Assembly: GCA_015179125.1 (NCBI GenBank)
Contig: WHVA01000484.1
Location: 20,886-84,885, forward strand
Length of the DNA: 64,000 nucleotides
Origin: Gautieria morchelliformis
Taxonomy: Eukaryota; Basidiomycota; Agaricomycetes; Gomphales; Gomphaceae
Reading direction: 5' to 3'
Below, piece after piece: positions 11,101 to 21,245 of the stretch (position 1 is its first letter; every line of letters begins with the position of its first letter). The translations under genes were made by a program, and so were the position numbers. Under the pieces are notes generated by a model. The model was not told the origin of the DNA. It was given only the letters and a program-made list of their open reading frames with translations, and made no database searches.

Positions 11101-13439
11101 CTTGAAATGGCCAGAGAGTTCTGCAGGTTTTGCTGCATGTCCCGTGTCCCTCCTTGAAATGTGGCAGGCAGAATGGATTTTGTGCCCAAGCTGTTTGCAT
11201 CTCTGTCATTGTCATTGCGATTAAACGCATCCACCATCTGGTTATACACCTCAGCACGCAGAGTGTGTTGATTTGTCCTGATCCACCTCAGCCTGCTTTG
11301 CTCCGCAGTGGCCCAACAGTCTAAAATGTACTGCTGGAATAACTTGCCAGCACGCAGGAGTGTTGTAGGTTCATCTCTCCTCTGGAAGAGACGAAATGAA
11401 TGGTACTGAATTTGGGTGACCTGCCCCCGTCTGTTTGGGTTGGCCTCCTGAGCACGCTCTGGGTCACGATAAGGAATACCTGGTTTCCATCCCAACTCTG
11501 CCCTGGGAAAGAGCAAGACATAGTGAAGAGAGGCATAGTTTGGATTCATATCGGATACCCTTTCGAAAGGTCCACCTTTGAGCTGGACAATAATATCCCT
11601 AGGCTCAGGGTCGATGCCATCTCCAGGAAGAACCACTGCAATCTCATCTGCAGTAGGGATATTATACCTCCTAGGATCCCTGTGTTCCCTGTATGTGATC
11701 CTCGCCTGGATCTCACCATTCTGTCCCTGATCTCTGAGCCTCTCAGCTGCTTGTTTATATATGGCGACATGAGGATTGCAGACCAGGAGCATTTCCTGCA
11801 AGTCTCCCATGACAGTTGGAGACAGACCCGGGTTACGTGTCTTCCTCTTTGCCAACGCCAATGCTGGATCATATATGTAAAGCTGGGCATACATTGTATC
11901 CGGTTCATGGTCAGGGAGGAGAGAGCCATGACGATGATACAGTTCACCCTGTAGATTGAGGACATATGGACCACGACCCGCCCGAAGCAAATCTTTATCA
12001 AAGTTGGCCCCCAAGGAAGTGAATGCAAACGCAGCATTATACTGCCTGATATTCTGGCGAAACTCTTTTGCCTCAGGGTCTTGGCCTTCTAAGAGCCGTC
12101 TCAAAGGCTGAGGGGGCACTGGCAGCTTTGGAAGCTGCACCTTTCCTTTTATACAGCAATCACCAAAACGGTCCTCCGCATTTGTAGAGCTTTGCAAACG
12201 CTCTGCAAACCAGTGCAATGCTCCACATTTAGGACAGGCCACTCCCATGGGACCCAGATCATGAGGCTGCACATCTGCCTCAATTATTTGAGAGCGACCC
12301 AGTGGAATAGGAGGAGGTCGCTGAGCACCACGCCGAGGTTGCTGAGGACGTTGCCGAGGTATGGGGAGTGGAGGAGGCAGCTGAGGTGCAGGGAGTGGCT
12401 GAGGATTGGGAGGTGGTGGTGGATGAGGTGGTACCAATGGAGGTCTGAGAATTGCATCTTCCTCTTGCCTGATTGCATTAGCCTGGGCCTGCAATGCTGC
12501 CACTCCTGCAGAACCCACAACAGGAGGATTAGCCCCCCGTCTACGTCTATCCAATTGCTGCAATATAGCAGCCTGCTGATCCGCCTGAGCACGCAAGTCT
12601 GCAATAAATGCAGAACCTACTACAGGTGCTGGCTGTACAGGGTCTGGCTGATTTCCTCTCAAAGGCTGTAACCGAGGGAGAGCTGCTCTCTGAGCAAGGA
12701 GGGCTGCCACCTGCACTCTGGGACTGGGATCAGGAGGATGTGATGGCCCAGCAACAGGTTGTTGACGTGATGATGGTGCAAGTGTGGGAGGGCGTGACAG
12801 CCCAGCAACAGGTTGTTGACGTGACGATGGTGCAAGTGTGGGAGGGCGTGACGGCCCAGCAACAGGTTGTTGACGTGATGATGGCGCAAGCATAGGAGGG
12901 CGTGATGGCCCAGCAACAGGCTGTTGACGTGACGATGGTGCAAGTGGGGGAGGGAGTGATGGCCCAGCAACAGGCTGTTGACGTGACGATGGTGCAAGTG
13001 GGGGAGGGAGTGATGGCCCAGCCACAGGTTGTTGATGTGACGATGGTGCAAGCATAGGAGGGCGTGATGGCCCAGCAACAGGCTGTTGACGTGACGATGG
13101 TGCAAGAATGGGAGGGCGTGATGACCCAGCAACATGTTGTTGATGTGATGATGGTGCAAGCATGGGAGGGTGTGATGGCTGTTGACGTGATAATGGTGCA
13201 AGTGTGGGAGGGCGTGGCGGCACAGCAACAGATTGTTGAAAAGGATCGGCAACATTGCTTCCAGGAGGAGGGTGAGGGATGGCAAAAGGTGGGGGTGGAG
13301 GGGGTGACTGGTCCTGAGCTCTGATACGTGCTCTCCGATCAGTGAGTGGTGTCATTCGCTGCTGCGCCTCCCTCGCCTGTGCACACTCCCGCTGACGGTT
13401 ACTCTCTGGAGTAGATGGATCCCTGAGAAATGCAGGCAT
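8121..13439 (-). CDS. Helitron RepHel protein (HUH endonuclease and Pif1-like helicase)
   Basis: A 1772-residue protein for rolling-circle transposition: an HUH nuclease nicks and joins DNA, and a 5'-3' helicase unwinds it. Residues about 50-240 are proline-rich and built of about ten near-identical RPPxLAPSSRQQPVAGPS units. A Cys-rich segment CPKCGALHW lies near residue 400, matching the zinc-binding start of the Helitron_like_N region. The HUH motif reads LPHMHILIW near 858, and the catalytic tyrosine motif KYIHKYLYKG near 990 with both Tyr present. Helicase motifs include GSGGAGKS (about 1342), LIWDEAAM (about 1421), GGDFQQTLP and a late SQGQS (about 1713). No stop or frameshift interrupts it. 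ATG 13439 is the first in-frame Met after upstream AT-rich DNA. Length is normal for a fungal RepHel with an added N-terminal repeat domain. Confidence 0.95.
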   Translation of the reverse strand: MPAFLRDPSTPESNRQRECAQAREAQQRMTPLTDRRARIRAQDQSPPPPPPFAIPHPPPGSNVADPFQQSVAVPPRPPTLAPLSRQQPSHPPMLAPSSHQQHVAGSSRPPILAPSSRQQPVAGPSRPPMLAPSSHQQPVAGPSLPPPLAPSSRQQPVAGPSLPPPLAPSSRQQPVAGPSRPPMLAPSSRQQPVAGPSRPPTLAPSSRQQPVAGLSRPPTLAPSSRQQPVAGPSHPPDPSPRVQVAALLAQRAALPRLQPLRGNQPDPVQPAPVVGSAFIADLRAQADQQAAILQQLDRRRRGANPPVVGSAGVAALQAQANAIRQEEDAILRPPLVPPHPPPPPNPQPLPAPQLPPPLPIPRQRPQQPRRGAQRPPPIPLGRSQIIEADVQPHDLGPMGVACPKCGALHWFAERLQSSTNAEDRFGDCCIKGKVQLPKLPVPPQPLRRLLEGQDPEAKEFRQNIRQYNAAFAFTSLGANFDKDLLRAGRGPYVLNLQGELYHRHGSLLPDHEPDTMYAQLYIYDPALALAKRKTRNPGLSPTVMGDLQEMLLVCNPHVAIYKQAAERLRDQGQNGEIQARITYREHRDPRRYNIPTADEIAVVLPGDGIDPEPRDIIVQLKGGPFERVSDMNPNYASLHYVLLFPRAELGWKPGIPYRDPERAQEANPNRRGQVTQIQYHSFRLFQRRDEPTTLLRAGKLFQQYILDCWATAEQSRLRWIRTNQHTLRAEVYNQMVDAFNRNDNDRDANSLGTKSILPATFQGGTRDMQQNLQNSLAISRKFGVADLFITMTANPNWQQILDALLPGQSPQDRPDLVSRVFHLKKKYLIDLIIKEKIFGETVARVHTIEFQKRGLPHMHILIWFARDSKIRHPHEVDSMISAEFPDPETHPILYRLVCDLMTHGPCGEMNRDAPCMENGKCKKNFPKPFCEETSLNEDGYPKYRRRNDRRQHNVRGNMLDNRWVVPYSPLLLLKLLCHINAELTINVRCIKYIHKYLYKGHDRTTMELGLSKDEIKQYLDARYVSAHEACWRLLEREIHTQVPAVMALPVHEKDHHTIIFDPNEDVDNILIRAETKKTPLMAYFEANDMYPEARDLLYVEFPEQFTWQSEEKVWTPRQGGYSIGRLHFASPKSGERFFVRTLLTVVKGARSFEELRSVDGIQYATYKEACRARGLLDDDQELRLCLQEASAMKTGAQLRHLFATILGHCNPSQPGRLWDSFKEHICDDLRHQLQIRHRMHDPQDDQVYDFGLFLLDKILQQGGMSLSSFDDMPRVAGEWEALIGNRFIAEQRDYDPVEEREKADEEVPKLNAGQRSVHDQILRSALTTDARGKPDRQMFFVTGSGGAGKSFMWNTLIHSCRAESLIVIAVASSAMAALILTKGTTSHSMLGIPIPVHERSLSSIRKNSDKADMLRKASLLIWDEAAMQHRHAIEAIDRTLRDFLGQHDRPFGGITVAFGGDFQQTLPIVPKGSKEDIVGATLQKSYLWPKIKVLHLTENMRVRNDPDRARFAEWLQNVGQGKDLPLDHTLSLPQHMVCGPGIEDLIQEIYPGIGNPVPARDDYFLERAILCARNTEVNEINSMVFREFPGDAQVLHCANSITESDDADRYPAEYLNSIEMGSLPPARLEVKPGVPLMLLRNLDQRQGLCNGTRLRLVRMNIRVLEVRIISGPRAGNIAFIPRIIIKPSEGELPFVLQRRQFPVRLAFAMTINKSQGQSLGTVGLDLRYPVFGHGQLYVGVSRGTNWNRVKVLLEEGVQTTNIVYEDVLLRAP
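12730..13240 (-). repeat. 60-bp minisatellite in the RepHel N-terminus
   Basis: About nine tandem copies of a unit near 60 bp encode the RPPxLAPSSRQQPVAGPS repeat. The copies differ by a few substitutions, and one copy (about 13170-13240) is shortened. All keep the reading frame. Confidence 0.85.
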
Positions 13440-14100
13440 AAGAGTAGAGAGAGAATAAAGCTGTCAATATCAGACTTACATTGCAAGCAGACCAAGGCAA
13501 ACTCAGGGGAATCTATTGACCCCTATTTAAAATAGGCCAAAAAAGTGAAATGAAATGACAATATTTACCAGAGGGACAGCAGAGCAACTGATCTTAATAT
13601 CAATACCTAAAAAAGCAGACACAGGAGCACAAAACACACCAGGATAGAGGAATCACACAGGAAGGATGGACAGGGCAGAGAGGCCTGAAAAGAGCCTAAA
13701 AAAGCGAAAAAAAAGTGAAATTGTTATCAGCAATAATATCATAATAAACACCAAAAAGACACACCAGGATAGAGAAATCACACCGGAAGGATGGACAGGG
13801 CAGAGAGGCCTGAAAAGAGCCTAAAAAAGCTAAAAAAAAGCGAAATTGTTATCAGCAATAATAACATAATAAACAACAAAAAGACACACCAGGATAGAGG
13901 AAACACAGGAAGGATGGACAGGGCAGAGAGGCCTGAATATAGAGCCTAAAAAGTGCTAAAAAAGCGAAATTAAATAGGAATTACAAATAATAAAATATCA
14001 ATTAAATAATAAAAAAAATATAATAATAATTAAAAAAAAATAAAAAATAAAAAATAAAAGTGTGTCAGAGAGATCACACATTACAATGATAAAAGAGAAC
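13440..14100. repeat. Helitron 5' noncoding region with 125-bp tandem repeats
   Basis: Three direct repeats of period 125 bp (ACCAGGATAGAG at about 13638, 13763 and 13888) are followed by a highly A/T-rich stretch (about 13975-14060). No gene is seen. The region would include the RepHel promoter. Confidence 0.75.
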
Positions 14101-14391
14101 TCACCAATAAAGCACAGTAGCACTAAGAGATAGAGGGCCAGGGATGGTGGGAGGAGGGAAGAGGGGGTGGGAGCGGCTGCGCAGCTTTTGCCAGCTCACC
14201 CAGCGCTAGACCGGCAACTGGTTCTGCACCGGTTGCCGGTCCTCGGTCTGGACCGGGCTCGCGGCTGCGCCGCTGGCTCGCGATTGGACTGGGAAGAGGC
14301 GCTGGCTCGCGATTGGTCAGCTGACTAAGCTGACCAATCATGACATAAGCGACGCCCACAACCACCGTTACGGGCGCGATTCACTTTTTGA

Positions 14392-14541
14392 TATGAAGTC
14401 CATTGTATTACTAATATCTTCGAGCTGCTGTGCCGATGCGATGCCGGTGCACCAGCAACCCAGGGTCGAGAGCGATCTCGAACTTCCGGCTAAGTGCGTG
14501 CCGGCTCTGCCTCGGCGGTGTCATCGTCCCGATTACTAACA
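14392..14541. mobile_element. Solo LTR, right fragment
   Basis: Continuation of the LTR that starts at 7883. It ends TTACTAACA at 14541 and is followed by the ACTGT target duplication (14542-14546) and the resumption of cassette sequence AATGGCTTA. Confidence 0.85.
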
Positions 14542-14956
14542 ACTGTAATGGCTTATATAGTGACAATGCTGAATTGTTGTGCCATGCTAGTAGGTCGCGT
14601 ACCACACCGATTGCACTACTAACGTCGACAGGACAATATCGATACGACACCAAGCCAGGAATAAACCTCGTGACCATCTTAACGCCCGTTTCCAGGGAGG
14701 TGGCACCGGATGGGAGCCGCGACTATAGATGTGGAGCGGTTGGTATATATAGATGCGAGCACAATGTGTTCCTCCGACTGTGTATGCCCTCAGTTCCTCC
14801 TCAGCCTCGCCTGCCATAACCGCAGCCCGCAGGATCATTTTGATGGTTCTTGGGGTTCGTGAACCCCACTCGTATAACCGAACGGGCCAGTCTACAATTC
14901 AGCTAGGCGGAGTCAGCCACAGGTTCTGTTAGGAATTTTTCTCAGTACTCGCGACA

Positions 14957-17254
14957 ATGCTCGGGATTGCTCTGAGTCTACTCTTCATCTCTGCTGCCGC
15001 ATGTTCAAGCAGTAAGCATAATATTTTGGATCTTGCGTGGAGAACTTATGTCTCCGTGCAGTCGATGCCTTTTACCGTGATACTCAATCACCGGCCCTCT
15101 TTGAAGTTACCACCATTCCACTGTCGGACCCTCTTCCAGATGGGACAATAGAGATACAGGTGAACTGTTCAGTCACGATGGAAGTTCAACTGAAGATATG
15201 AACTAGCACTGGCGAAGTGTCGCATTCTGCCGGACGCTGGAGAACTGGCAGATTGTGTCGACGTCCAAGGCTGCTGCTCAAAAAATGGCATCCTGGATTC
15301 TGCGATTGTTGCCTTGTGCAGGACATTTGATGAATTTTCCCTCATGCATGCGCAGGCAGGGGCCCAGTATGAAATAAACAGTAATCTTGGGAGTTGGCTT
15401 TACCACTGCAGAAGCATCTGACATTTTGCTGTACTAGACCAAATAGCCTTGTGCCATTTTGATGGCCATAGTGCTGACAACGTGCAACTCCTTCTCACAG
15501 TGAATGCCTCCGCTCTCCTGGACGGTATGAATCGACCAGATGAACGTCTGTGACACTCATTAATTTCCTTGCTGCCCGCTTCATCTGCTTAGTCCGGATC
15601 TTTTGCAGAGCTGAGGCAACAGCAGGCCATATACCGTGCGCTACAGATAATCGGCGGTCACATTGGACTTCCCATCCTTCTCCTTTTCTCTATCTTTTCG
15701 AAAACGGCGCAACGGGATCTTACATTTCTTAACTTTTGCTTCACTTGGATATTTTCCAGCGTAACCTGCTCTGTTGGGTGAGTCAAATGCTTGTCATATT
15801 TGGGGTCTCATCACTTCACTACGGGATATGGCAGACTATACCGTTTGGGACCAGCCACCGGTGGTATATCTCTTCCGTTCATCCACTCTGACCAGGAGTG
15901 CTTGACTCAGGCAGCACTGGTCTCCGGAGCTCAGGTGATGACAGATACAGCCATGTGTGCCTTGATTGTTCAGGTAGCTGTATTCTTCTATCGCCATGAC
16001 GAGTACACAATTCAGACACAGATAGCTTTGGTTTGATTTCAGAGCTACTATTCATGGGCCTCGTAGTCCCAGACACATTCGATGGACGAAAGCTATGGTA
16101 GATATCATTTGTCATCACCTGTCATTGGTATTTATGAGACCTTTCTACACTACAACAGCTTCTAGCAGTGCCTTACGTGGCGTTGCTGGCGTTCTCGTTG
16201 CCGGCGCTCGGCGCTCCCGTTACCTTCGTCAGACCTCACTGCTTCTACGGCTAAGCCTCTTCTGATTTTGAATCTATTTTCAGCGAGCTGCAAGATTAAT
16301 TGCCGTTCAGACAAGTTTTTATTGTATGTTATTGGATGAGCCCACCTTGTGAGCACTTTCAGTTTCCATGCCTTCATCGAGACTTTGCAAACCGACTACA
16401 ACCTTCTCAGCCCTACCTCTCCTCACACCTTGTGAGTACTTTTCATGCCTTCATCTAGACTTTGCAAACTGACTACGACCTGACAGCCTTATCTCCCAGT
16501 ACACGGTATTGCTTGCCATCTTGTTTGTCACTCTCATATTTGATGGTAAGTTCATTGTCTCTCACTGTGTTGCTACTAATCTGTTTCAAAGTATGCATAA
16601 TCCACATTCTGTACCGCCGTTGGCGGTTTTTTCAACGGACTGGAGGGAAGGCACTTGGAGTACCACTCTTTGTTGGGTTCCGTGTCGTCATATTTTTCGC
16701 GTATCGCCTTGTGGTTGCTGTGTATGTTCCCTTTCCCCATATGCTGTCTCTGTGTCCTGTGCCTGATCATTTTACATGGATATCCCCTTGGCTACATATG
16801 GACTTGCCAACATGAAAGAGCCTATGTAGCAGCTATGCTTAACACCCAGGGAATCACTGTGCTTAGTGGCCCTAATAGACAGCCTGGCATTGTTCCTTTC
16901 ATCCCTGTATGGGTTGACATCCTGCAAGCTGGAAGTGCGTTTCGGCCCCCTCATGCTATAGTGACCCATACGAGTACTGACGAGCTCTATCTGTCATAGC
17001 CCCTCTCGTTGCCTTTCTTATCTTTGGCACGAGCAAGGTGCGCATTGTTGTTGTAGTAATTCCGTAGCTGGAGCTGCCTATCTCAGGAATTTCTTGACGC
17101 CTTGATGTTTTGGAGATGGTTCAACCCCATTCTCGCTATTTCAATGTTCCGTCGCAGAAGGTCTCCACTTACACGAAGAGCATCCAATGCGTGCGGAGAG
17201 GTTGTCAATCACGAGAGTGTGGTCTCCGGCGATAGCGCATTGGAGATTACATAA
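14957..17254 (+). CDS. 7TM receptor-like protein, cassette copy 2 (multi-exon, partly resolved)
   Basis: Paralogue of the copy at 863. Exon 1 (ATG 14957) encodes MLGIALSLLFISAAACSSS, a good signal peptide, and ends at GTAAGC. The extracellular exon and the helix exons (GGHIGLPILLLFSIF, NFCFTWIFSS, YRRWRFFQRTG, DILQAG spliced to PLVAFLIFGTSK) are present. Last exon EFLDALMFWRWFNPILAISM ends with GDSALEIT and TAA 17252-17254, about 10 residues shorter than the other tails. The TM6-TM7 loop between MLN and IPVW has 19 residues and is open. Upstream sequence includes a TATATATA near 14743. No SDR follows; cassette homology stops just beyond the stop codon. Splice sites in the N-terminal half are not fully resolved. 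Confidence 0.5.
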
Positions 17255-18230
17255 GCGTGTCCTTTGGCAATTTTTTCGATTTTAATTGCCCACTGATCAC
17301 TCACAGTAAGCTTGTATGCTCACCTGACAGCCGGTTTTGGCACCCTGCCCATCCTAAATGGCAGCCAATATTTTTAAAACAGTGTTTTGAGTTAAAAAAA
17401 TCGATCCTGGACTATTTACATGAACTACGCTAGCGCGGGAGGGTGCGCGCGACGCCCCCTGCTCCTGCTGCCTGCTCGCGAGCGTGCAGCCGGCAACGGC
17501 TGAGCCCACCAGCTGGGTGAATCCGCCGAGCACCCGAAGGATCCCATCAAAAAGGTGGGTCCGACGAGATTTACGGGATTTACCGCCGCAGCCGTAAATT
17601 TCCACGGGGTACAGGTACTTACTTGCACAGCTGAGCTTGTGACACTGAGCTAATCTATGCCGCCCTCTGCGGATGCTGCAGAGCCGCGTCGTGCTTGTGC
17701 GCCACGAGGGCCCGTCTGCATGTCCCACAGCCGCACTGCGCACACCCCGCCCGCCGCGTGAAACCCGCCACTCACATTCTCGACAGCATGCCCCCTCCCC
17801 TCGGGGGATGTGCAGGTCCCCGAGCACCCCACACATAAGAGAGAAACAACACCACGGCCGTCTTCGAGTCGTGGGCGGCGTCTGCGCATGCGTGTAGTAC
17901 TCTGTGCGGGGCACGCACCCTTCGCACGGCATCAATTGCCAACGCAGTGTACGGTTCGTTGAGCTGAGGTAAGGATCAACTGTCAAGAAACATATTGTTA
18001 TAGGAGCCACTCTGGCAGTGTGGGTTGGTAGTACTATCAGTACGAGCATCGCCCGCCCCTGCATAAAAATATCTCCTACATAGCTCCTCGGATGTATTCG
18101 GGGGCGGCGGTACTGCCTGCACGGCATTGCTTCGGTTCTAATATAATATTCTGAATTGAAACACATGCCCTCGCCAGGCTTTGCTTTGCCCTTCACCGAT
18201 CCTTACCTATAGGCCCAGCAACCTTGAATC
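17255..18230. other. Unassigned segment between 7TM copy 2 and the WD40 gene
   Basis: A long minus-strand open frame (17354-18196, 280 codons) covers GC-rich DNA, but its composition (many Arg, Cys, Ser) and lack of any motif I recognise suggest chance. The part near 17540-17620, with GGTGGGTCCGACGAG and an inverted TTTACGG motif, resembles repeat DNA. No transposon ends were found. Confidence 0.35.
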
Positions 18231-21001
18231 ATGCATCGCTTCCAGCCACTCAACGATGACTCGTTCTCTTTCTCAGGGTCCTTGCTAACAACGTCGTCCT
18301 CGTCCACCCTCTGGGGTCCAGGAGCTCTGTCCGGAAAGGCACTGAAGTCATTTGGAGAAAGGAGCCTCGACCTGATTTGCCATCTGGCAATTCGCGTGCG
18401 ACTAGCGAAGATCAAGCGAGCGATCGAAAACACACCCTATGTCTTCCATGAGCCCAGGGATGCCATTGAATCCCAGCGAATGACCGATTATCATTCTGAC
18501 TTGAAAGAGCTCTGCGAGTGAGTTTGAATCGCCATATTCTAAGGAAACTACTCATACCGTGAGCGGTGGTATTATGATAGGGTCAAATATTCACTATCAG
18601 TTCGACGTGCGGCGGGGGGTCTAATCAGGAAGATTACAATGATTGAGAGACCTGAGCGTCCCGGCCCATCCTCTAGTTCTGTTGGTGAGTGTGATGGTTT
18701 CGTGGCATGGCTTCGTATCAATCCGGGTTTCGCACAACAGAAAAATCACTCACACAGTGGGAGGTTCTTCTCGCTCCCCTTCTGCTCCCCGGTGGTGTTT
18801 TGTTTTTGGAAGAGGTCAACCCTTCGAGTTTCCGCCCTCACTTCAGAGGTTTGCATTCTGAGCGCCTGGGTGACCGGAATCAGGTGCGCAGCACACCACT
18901 TTGTCGTGCGGATGTTTGGACTTATCGCAAAAATTAGATAGATAATGGATTGACAGCCACAGGCGACCCCCAAGAGGATCGCCTGAAAGTTTCGAACAAG
19001 GTCAACCCTTCGAGTTTCCGCCCTCACTCCCTCAGAGGTCTGCATTATGAGAGCGAAGGCCACACCCGCTCGGTCACGTCGGTGGCGTTCTCGCAGGACA
19101 GCAAGCGCATCGTCTCCGGGTCTCTCGACAACACCATCTGTGTATGGAATGTAGGCACCGGGGAAGGAATTTCAGCACCATTCAAAGGCCACACCAAGGA
19201 CGTCACGTCGGTAGCGTTCTCGCACAACGGCAAGCGGATCGTCTCCGGGTCTGTAGATAGGACGATCCGTGTATGGAATGCAGACACCGGGGAGCTCATT
19301 TTAGCACCATTCGAAGGCCACACCGCCTGGGTCACGTCGGTCGCGTTCTCGTACGACAGCAAGCGGATCGTCTCCGGGTCTAGTGATAGGACGATCCGTG
19401 TATGGAATGCAGACACTGGGGAGCTTATTTCAGCTCCATTCGAAGGCCACACCGACGGGGTCACGTCGGTGGCATTCTCGCACAACGGCGAGCGGATCGT
19501 CTCAGGGTCTCGTGACAAGACGATCCATGTATGGAATGCAGACACCGGGGAGCTCATTTCAGAACCATTCCAAGGCCACACCAGCTGGGTCACGTCGGTG
19601 GCATTCTCGCACGACGGCAAACGGATCGTTTCCGGGTCTGGTGACTACACGATCCTTGTATGGAATGCAGACACCGGGAAGGTAATTTCAGCACCATTCG
19701 AAGGCCACACCGCCTGGGTCACGTCGGTGGCGTTCTCACATGACGGCAAGCGGATCGTTTCCGGGTCTGATGACGCGACGATCCGTGTATGGAATGGGGA
19801 GGTAATTTCAGCACCATTCCGAGCCCACACCGGTGACGTCACGTCGGTGGCGTTCTCGCAGGACGGCAAGCGGATCGTCTCCGGGTCTGGTGACAAGACG
19901 ATCCGTATATGGAATGCAGACACCGGGGAGGCCATTTCGGCACCATTCAAAGGCCACACCGCCTGGGTCACGTCGGTGGCGTTCTCGCACGACGGCAAGC
20001 GCATCGTCTCCGGGGCTGGCGACAACAAGATCTGTGTATGGAATGTAGACACCGGGGAAGTAATTTCAACATCATTCAAAGGCCACCCCAAGGATGTCAC
20101 CTCGGTGGCGTTCTCGCACAACGGCAAGCGTACCGTCTCCGGGTCTTTAGACAAGATGATCCATGTATGGAATGCAGACACTGGGGAGGCCATTTCAGCA
20201 CAATCCAAAGGCCACACCGCCTGGGTCACGTCGGTCGCGTTCTCGCACGACAGCAAGCGGATCGTCTCCGGGTCTAGTGATAGGACGATCCGTGTATGGA
20301 ATGCAGTCACTGGGGAGCTCATTTCAGATCTATTCGAAGGCCACACCGACGGGGTCTTGTCGGTGGCGTTCTCGCGCGACGACAAGCGGATCATCTCAGG
20401 GTCTCGTGACAAGACGATCCGTGTATGGAATGCAGACACCGGGAAGGTCATTTCAGCACGATTCAGAGGCCACACCAAATGGGTCACGTCGGTGGCATTC
20501 TCACACGACGGCAAGCGCATCGTCTCCGGGTCTTCTGACAAGACGATCCGTCTGTGGAATGCAGACACCGGGAAGGTCATTTCAGCACCATTCGAAGGCC
20601 ACACACATAGCGTGACATCGGTGGCGTTCTCGCACGACGGCAAGCGGATCGTCTCTGGGTCTTTTGACGAGACGATTCGTGTATGGAATGCAGACACCGG
20701 GGAAGTAATTTCAGCATTATTCAAGTGCCCCGGACGATCTCGAACGGAGACCCGATTACAAACCTTTATTGATGATGCCCATGACCAAGTAGGCCACACC
20801 GAGGATCTCACGTCGGTGGCGTTCTCGCTCGACCGCAAGCGGATCTTCTCCGGGTCTTTTGACCGGACGATCCCTGTGTGGAATGCAGACATCGGGGAAG
20901 TCATTTCAGCACCATGCCAGCTGCCAGTGTGTCAGCTGTGTCAGAGGGCTACAACTAACAGGCAACTTACTAGTCATATTGCTGTACCCGATTCGCAATA
21001 A
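18231..21001 (+). CDS. WD40-repeat protein with 14 near-identical repeats
   Basis: Predicted 865-residue beta-propeller protein; partner unknown. Proposed exons are 18231-18517, 18581-18684, 18741-18883 and 18938-21001, with introns of 63, 56 and 54 nt, all GT-AG and frame-consistent. Residues 1-200 form an N-terminal region without a motif I recognise. The rest is 14 WD repeats of 43 residues following GHTxxVTSVAFSxDxKRIVSGSxDxTIRVWNADTGEVISAPF in outline. Repeat 6 lacks three residues (NGEV for NADTGEV), and a 23-residue insert separates repeats 13 and 14. Repeat DNA is highly similar, while the residues after GHT and around SxDxTI vary. This is the pattern of repeat homogenisation known from fungal NLR/HNWD proteins, but no NACHT domain is visible. 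An internal duplication repeats VNPSSFRPH at the ends of exon 3 and start of exon 4. Confidence 0.8.
19054..20920 (+). repeat. 129-bp tandem array encoding WD repeats
   Basis: Fourteen units of about 129 bp. Units 2-4 (KD, AW, DG after GHT) recur in the same order as units 9-11, suggesting block duplication as well as single-unit exchange. Confidence 0.85.
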
Positions 21002-21245
21002 TTTCTTGCAACTCGTCAATCTCTTCCTCAGTTATTGTGCCACTAAGCACTTCTTGATAATTTTCACCAAGTCACAGAAATGATGATAATATTGCATTCC
21101 TAATCCATCTTGATGTCCACCTGTGGTACCTTCACTGATCTCGATTAAATGGCAATCTAGATTTTCATGTGTGCATGGCAGAAGTTTATCAGGGTCCCAT
21201 GTGGAAGCGGTGAGCATCCCACGTTGTGCCCCCCTGACACACTAA

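Larger units (their letters stand above)
7957..14391 (-). mobile_element. Complete autonomous Helitron (6.4 kb)
   Basis: On the minus strand the element starts TCAAAAAGTG (14391 downward) and ends with a GC hairpin followed by CTAG at 7960-7957. It is inserted between A (7956) and T (14392), the canonical Helitron target. No target duplication is made. It encodes one RepHel protein (8121-13439). The 5' 950 bp hold tandem repeats and a GC-rich segment with inverted motifs. Both ends and an uninterrupted helicase gene suggest a recently active copy. Confidence 0.9.

Noticed and set aside
12720..13240. Possible CRISPR array
   Set aside because: Direct repeats are contiguous, lack unique spacers, are coding and occur in a eukaryotic Helitron.
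12192..13324. Plus- and minus-strand open frames inside the Helitron RepHel gene
   Set aside because: They mirror the in-frame 60-bp minisatellite in other frames and lie wholly within a well-supported coding region.
14150..14391. GC-rich inverted motifs as a separate MITE
   Set aside because: They lie inside the Helitron 5' end, between RepHel and the TC terminus, and are better explained as its subterminal DNA.
17354..18196. 280-codon minus-strand open frame
   Set aside because: No domain, no start context and skewed composition in GC-rich DNA; overlapping frames on both strands are equally open, so it is likely chance.
19045..20904. Long minus-strand open frames (up to 419 codons) under the WD40 gene
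   Set aside because: They are antisense shadows of the 129-bp repeat, whose period is a multiple of three and keeps several frames open.
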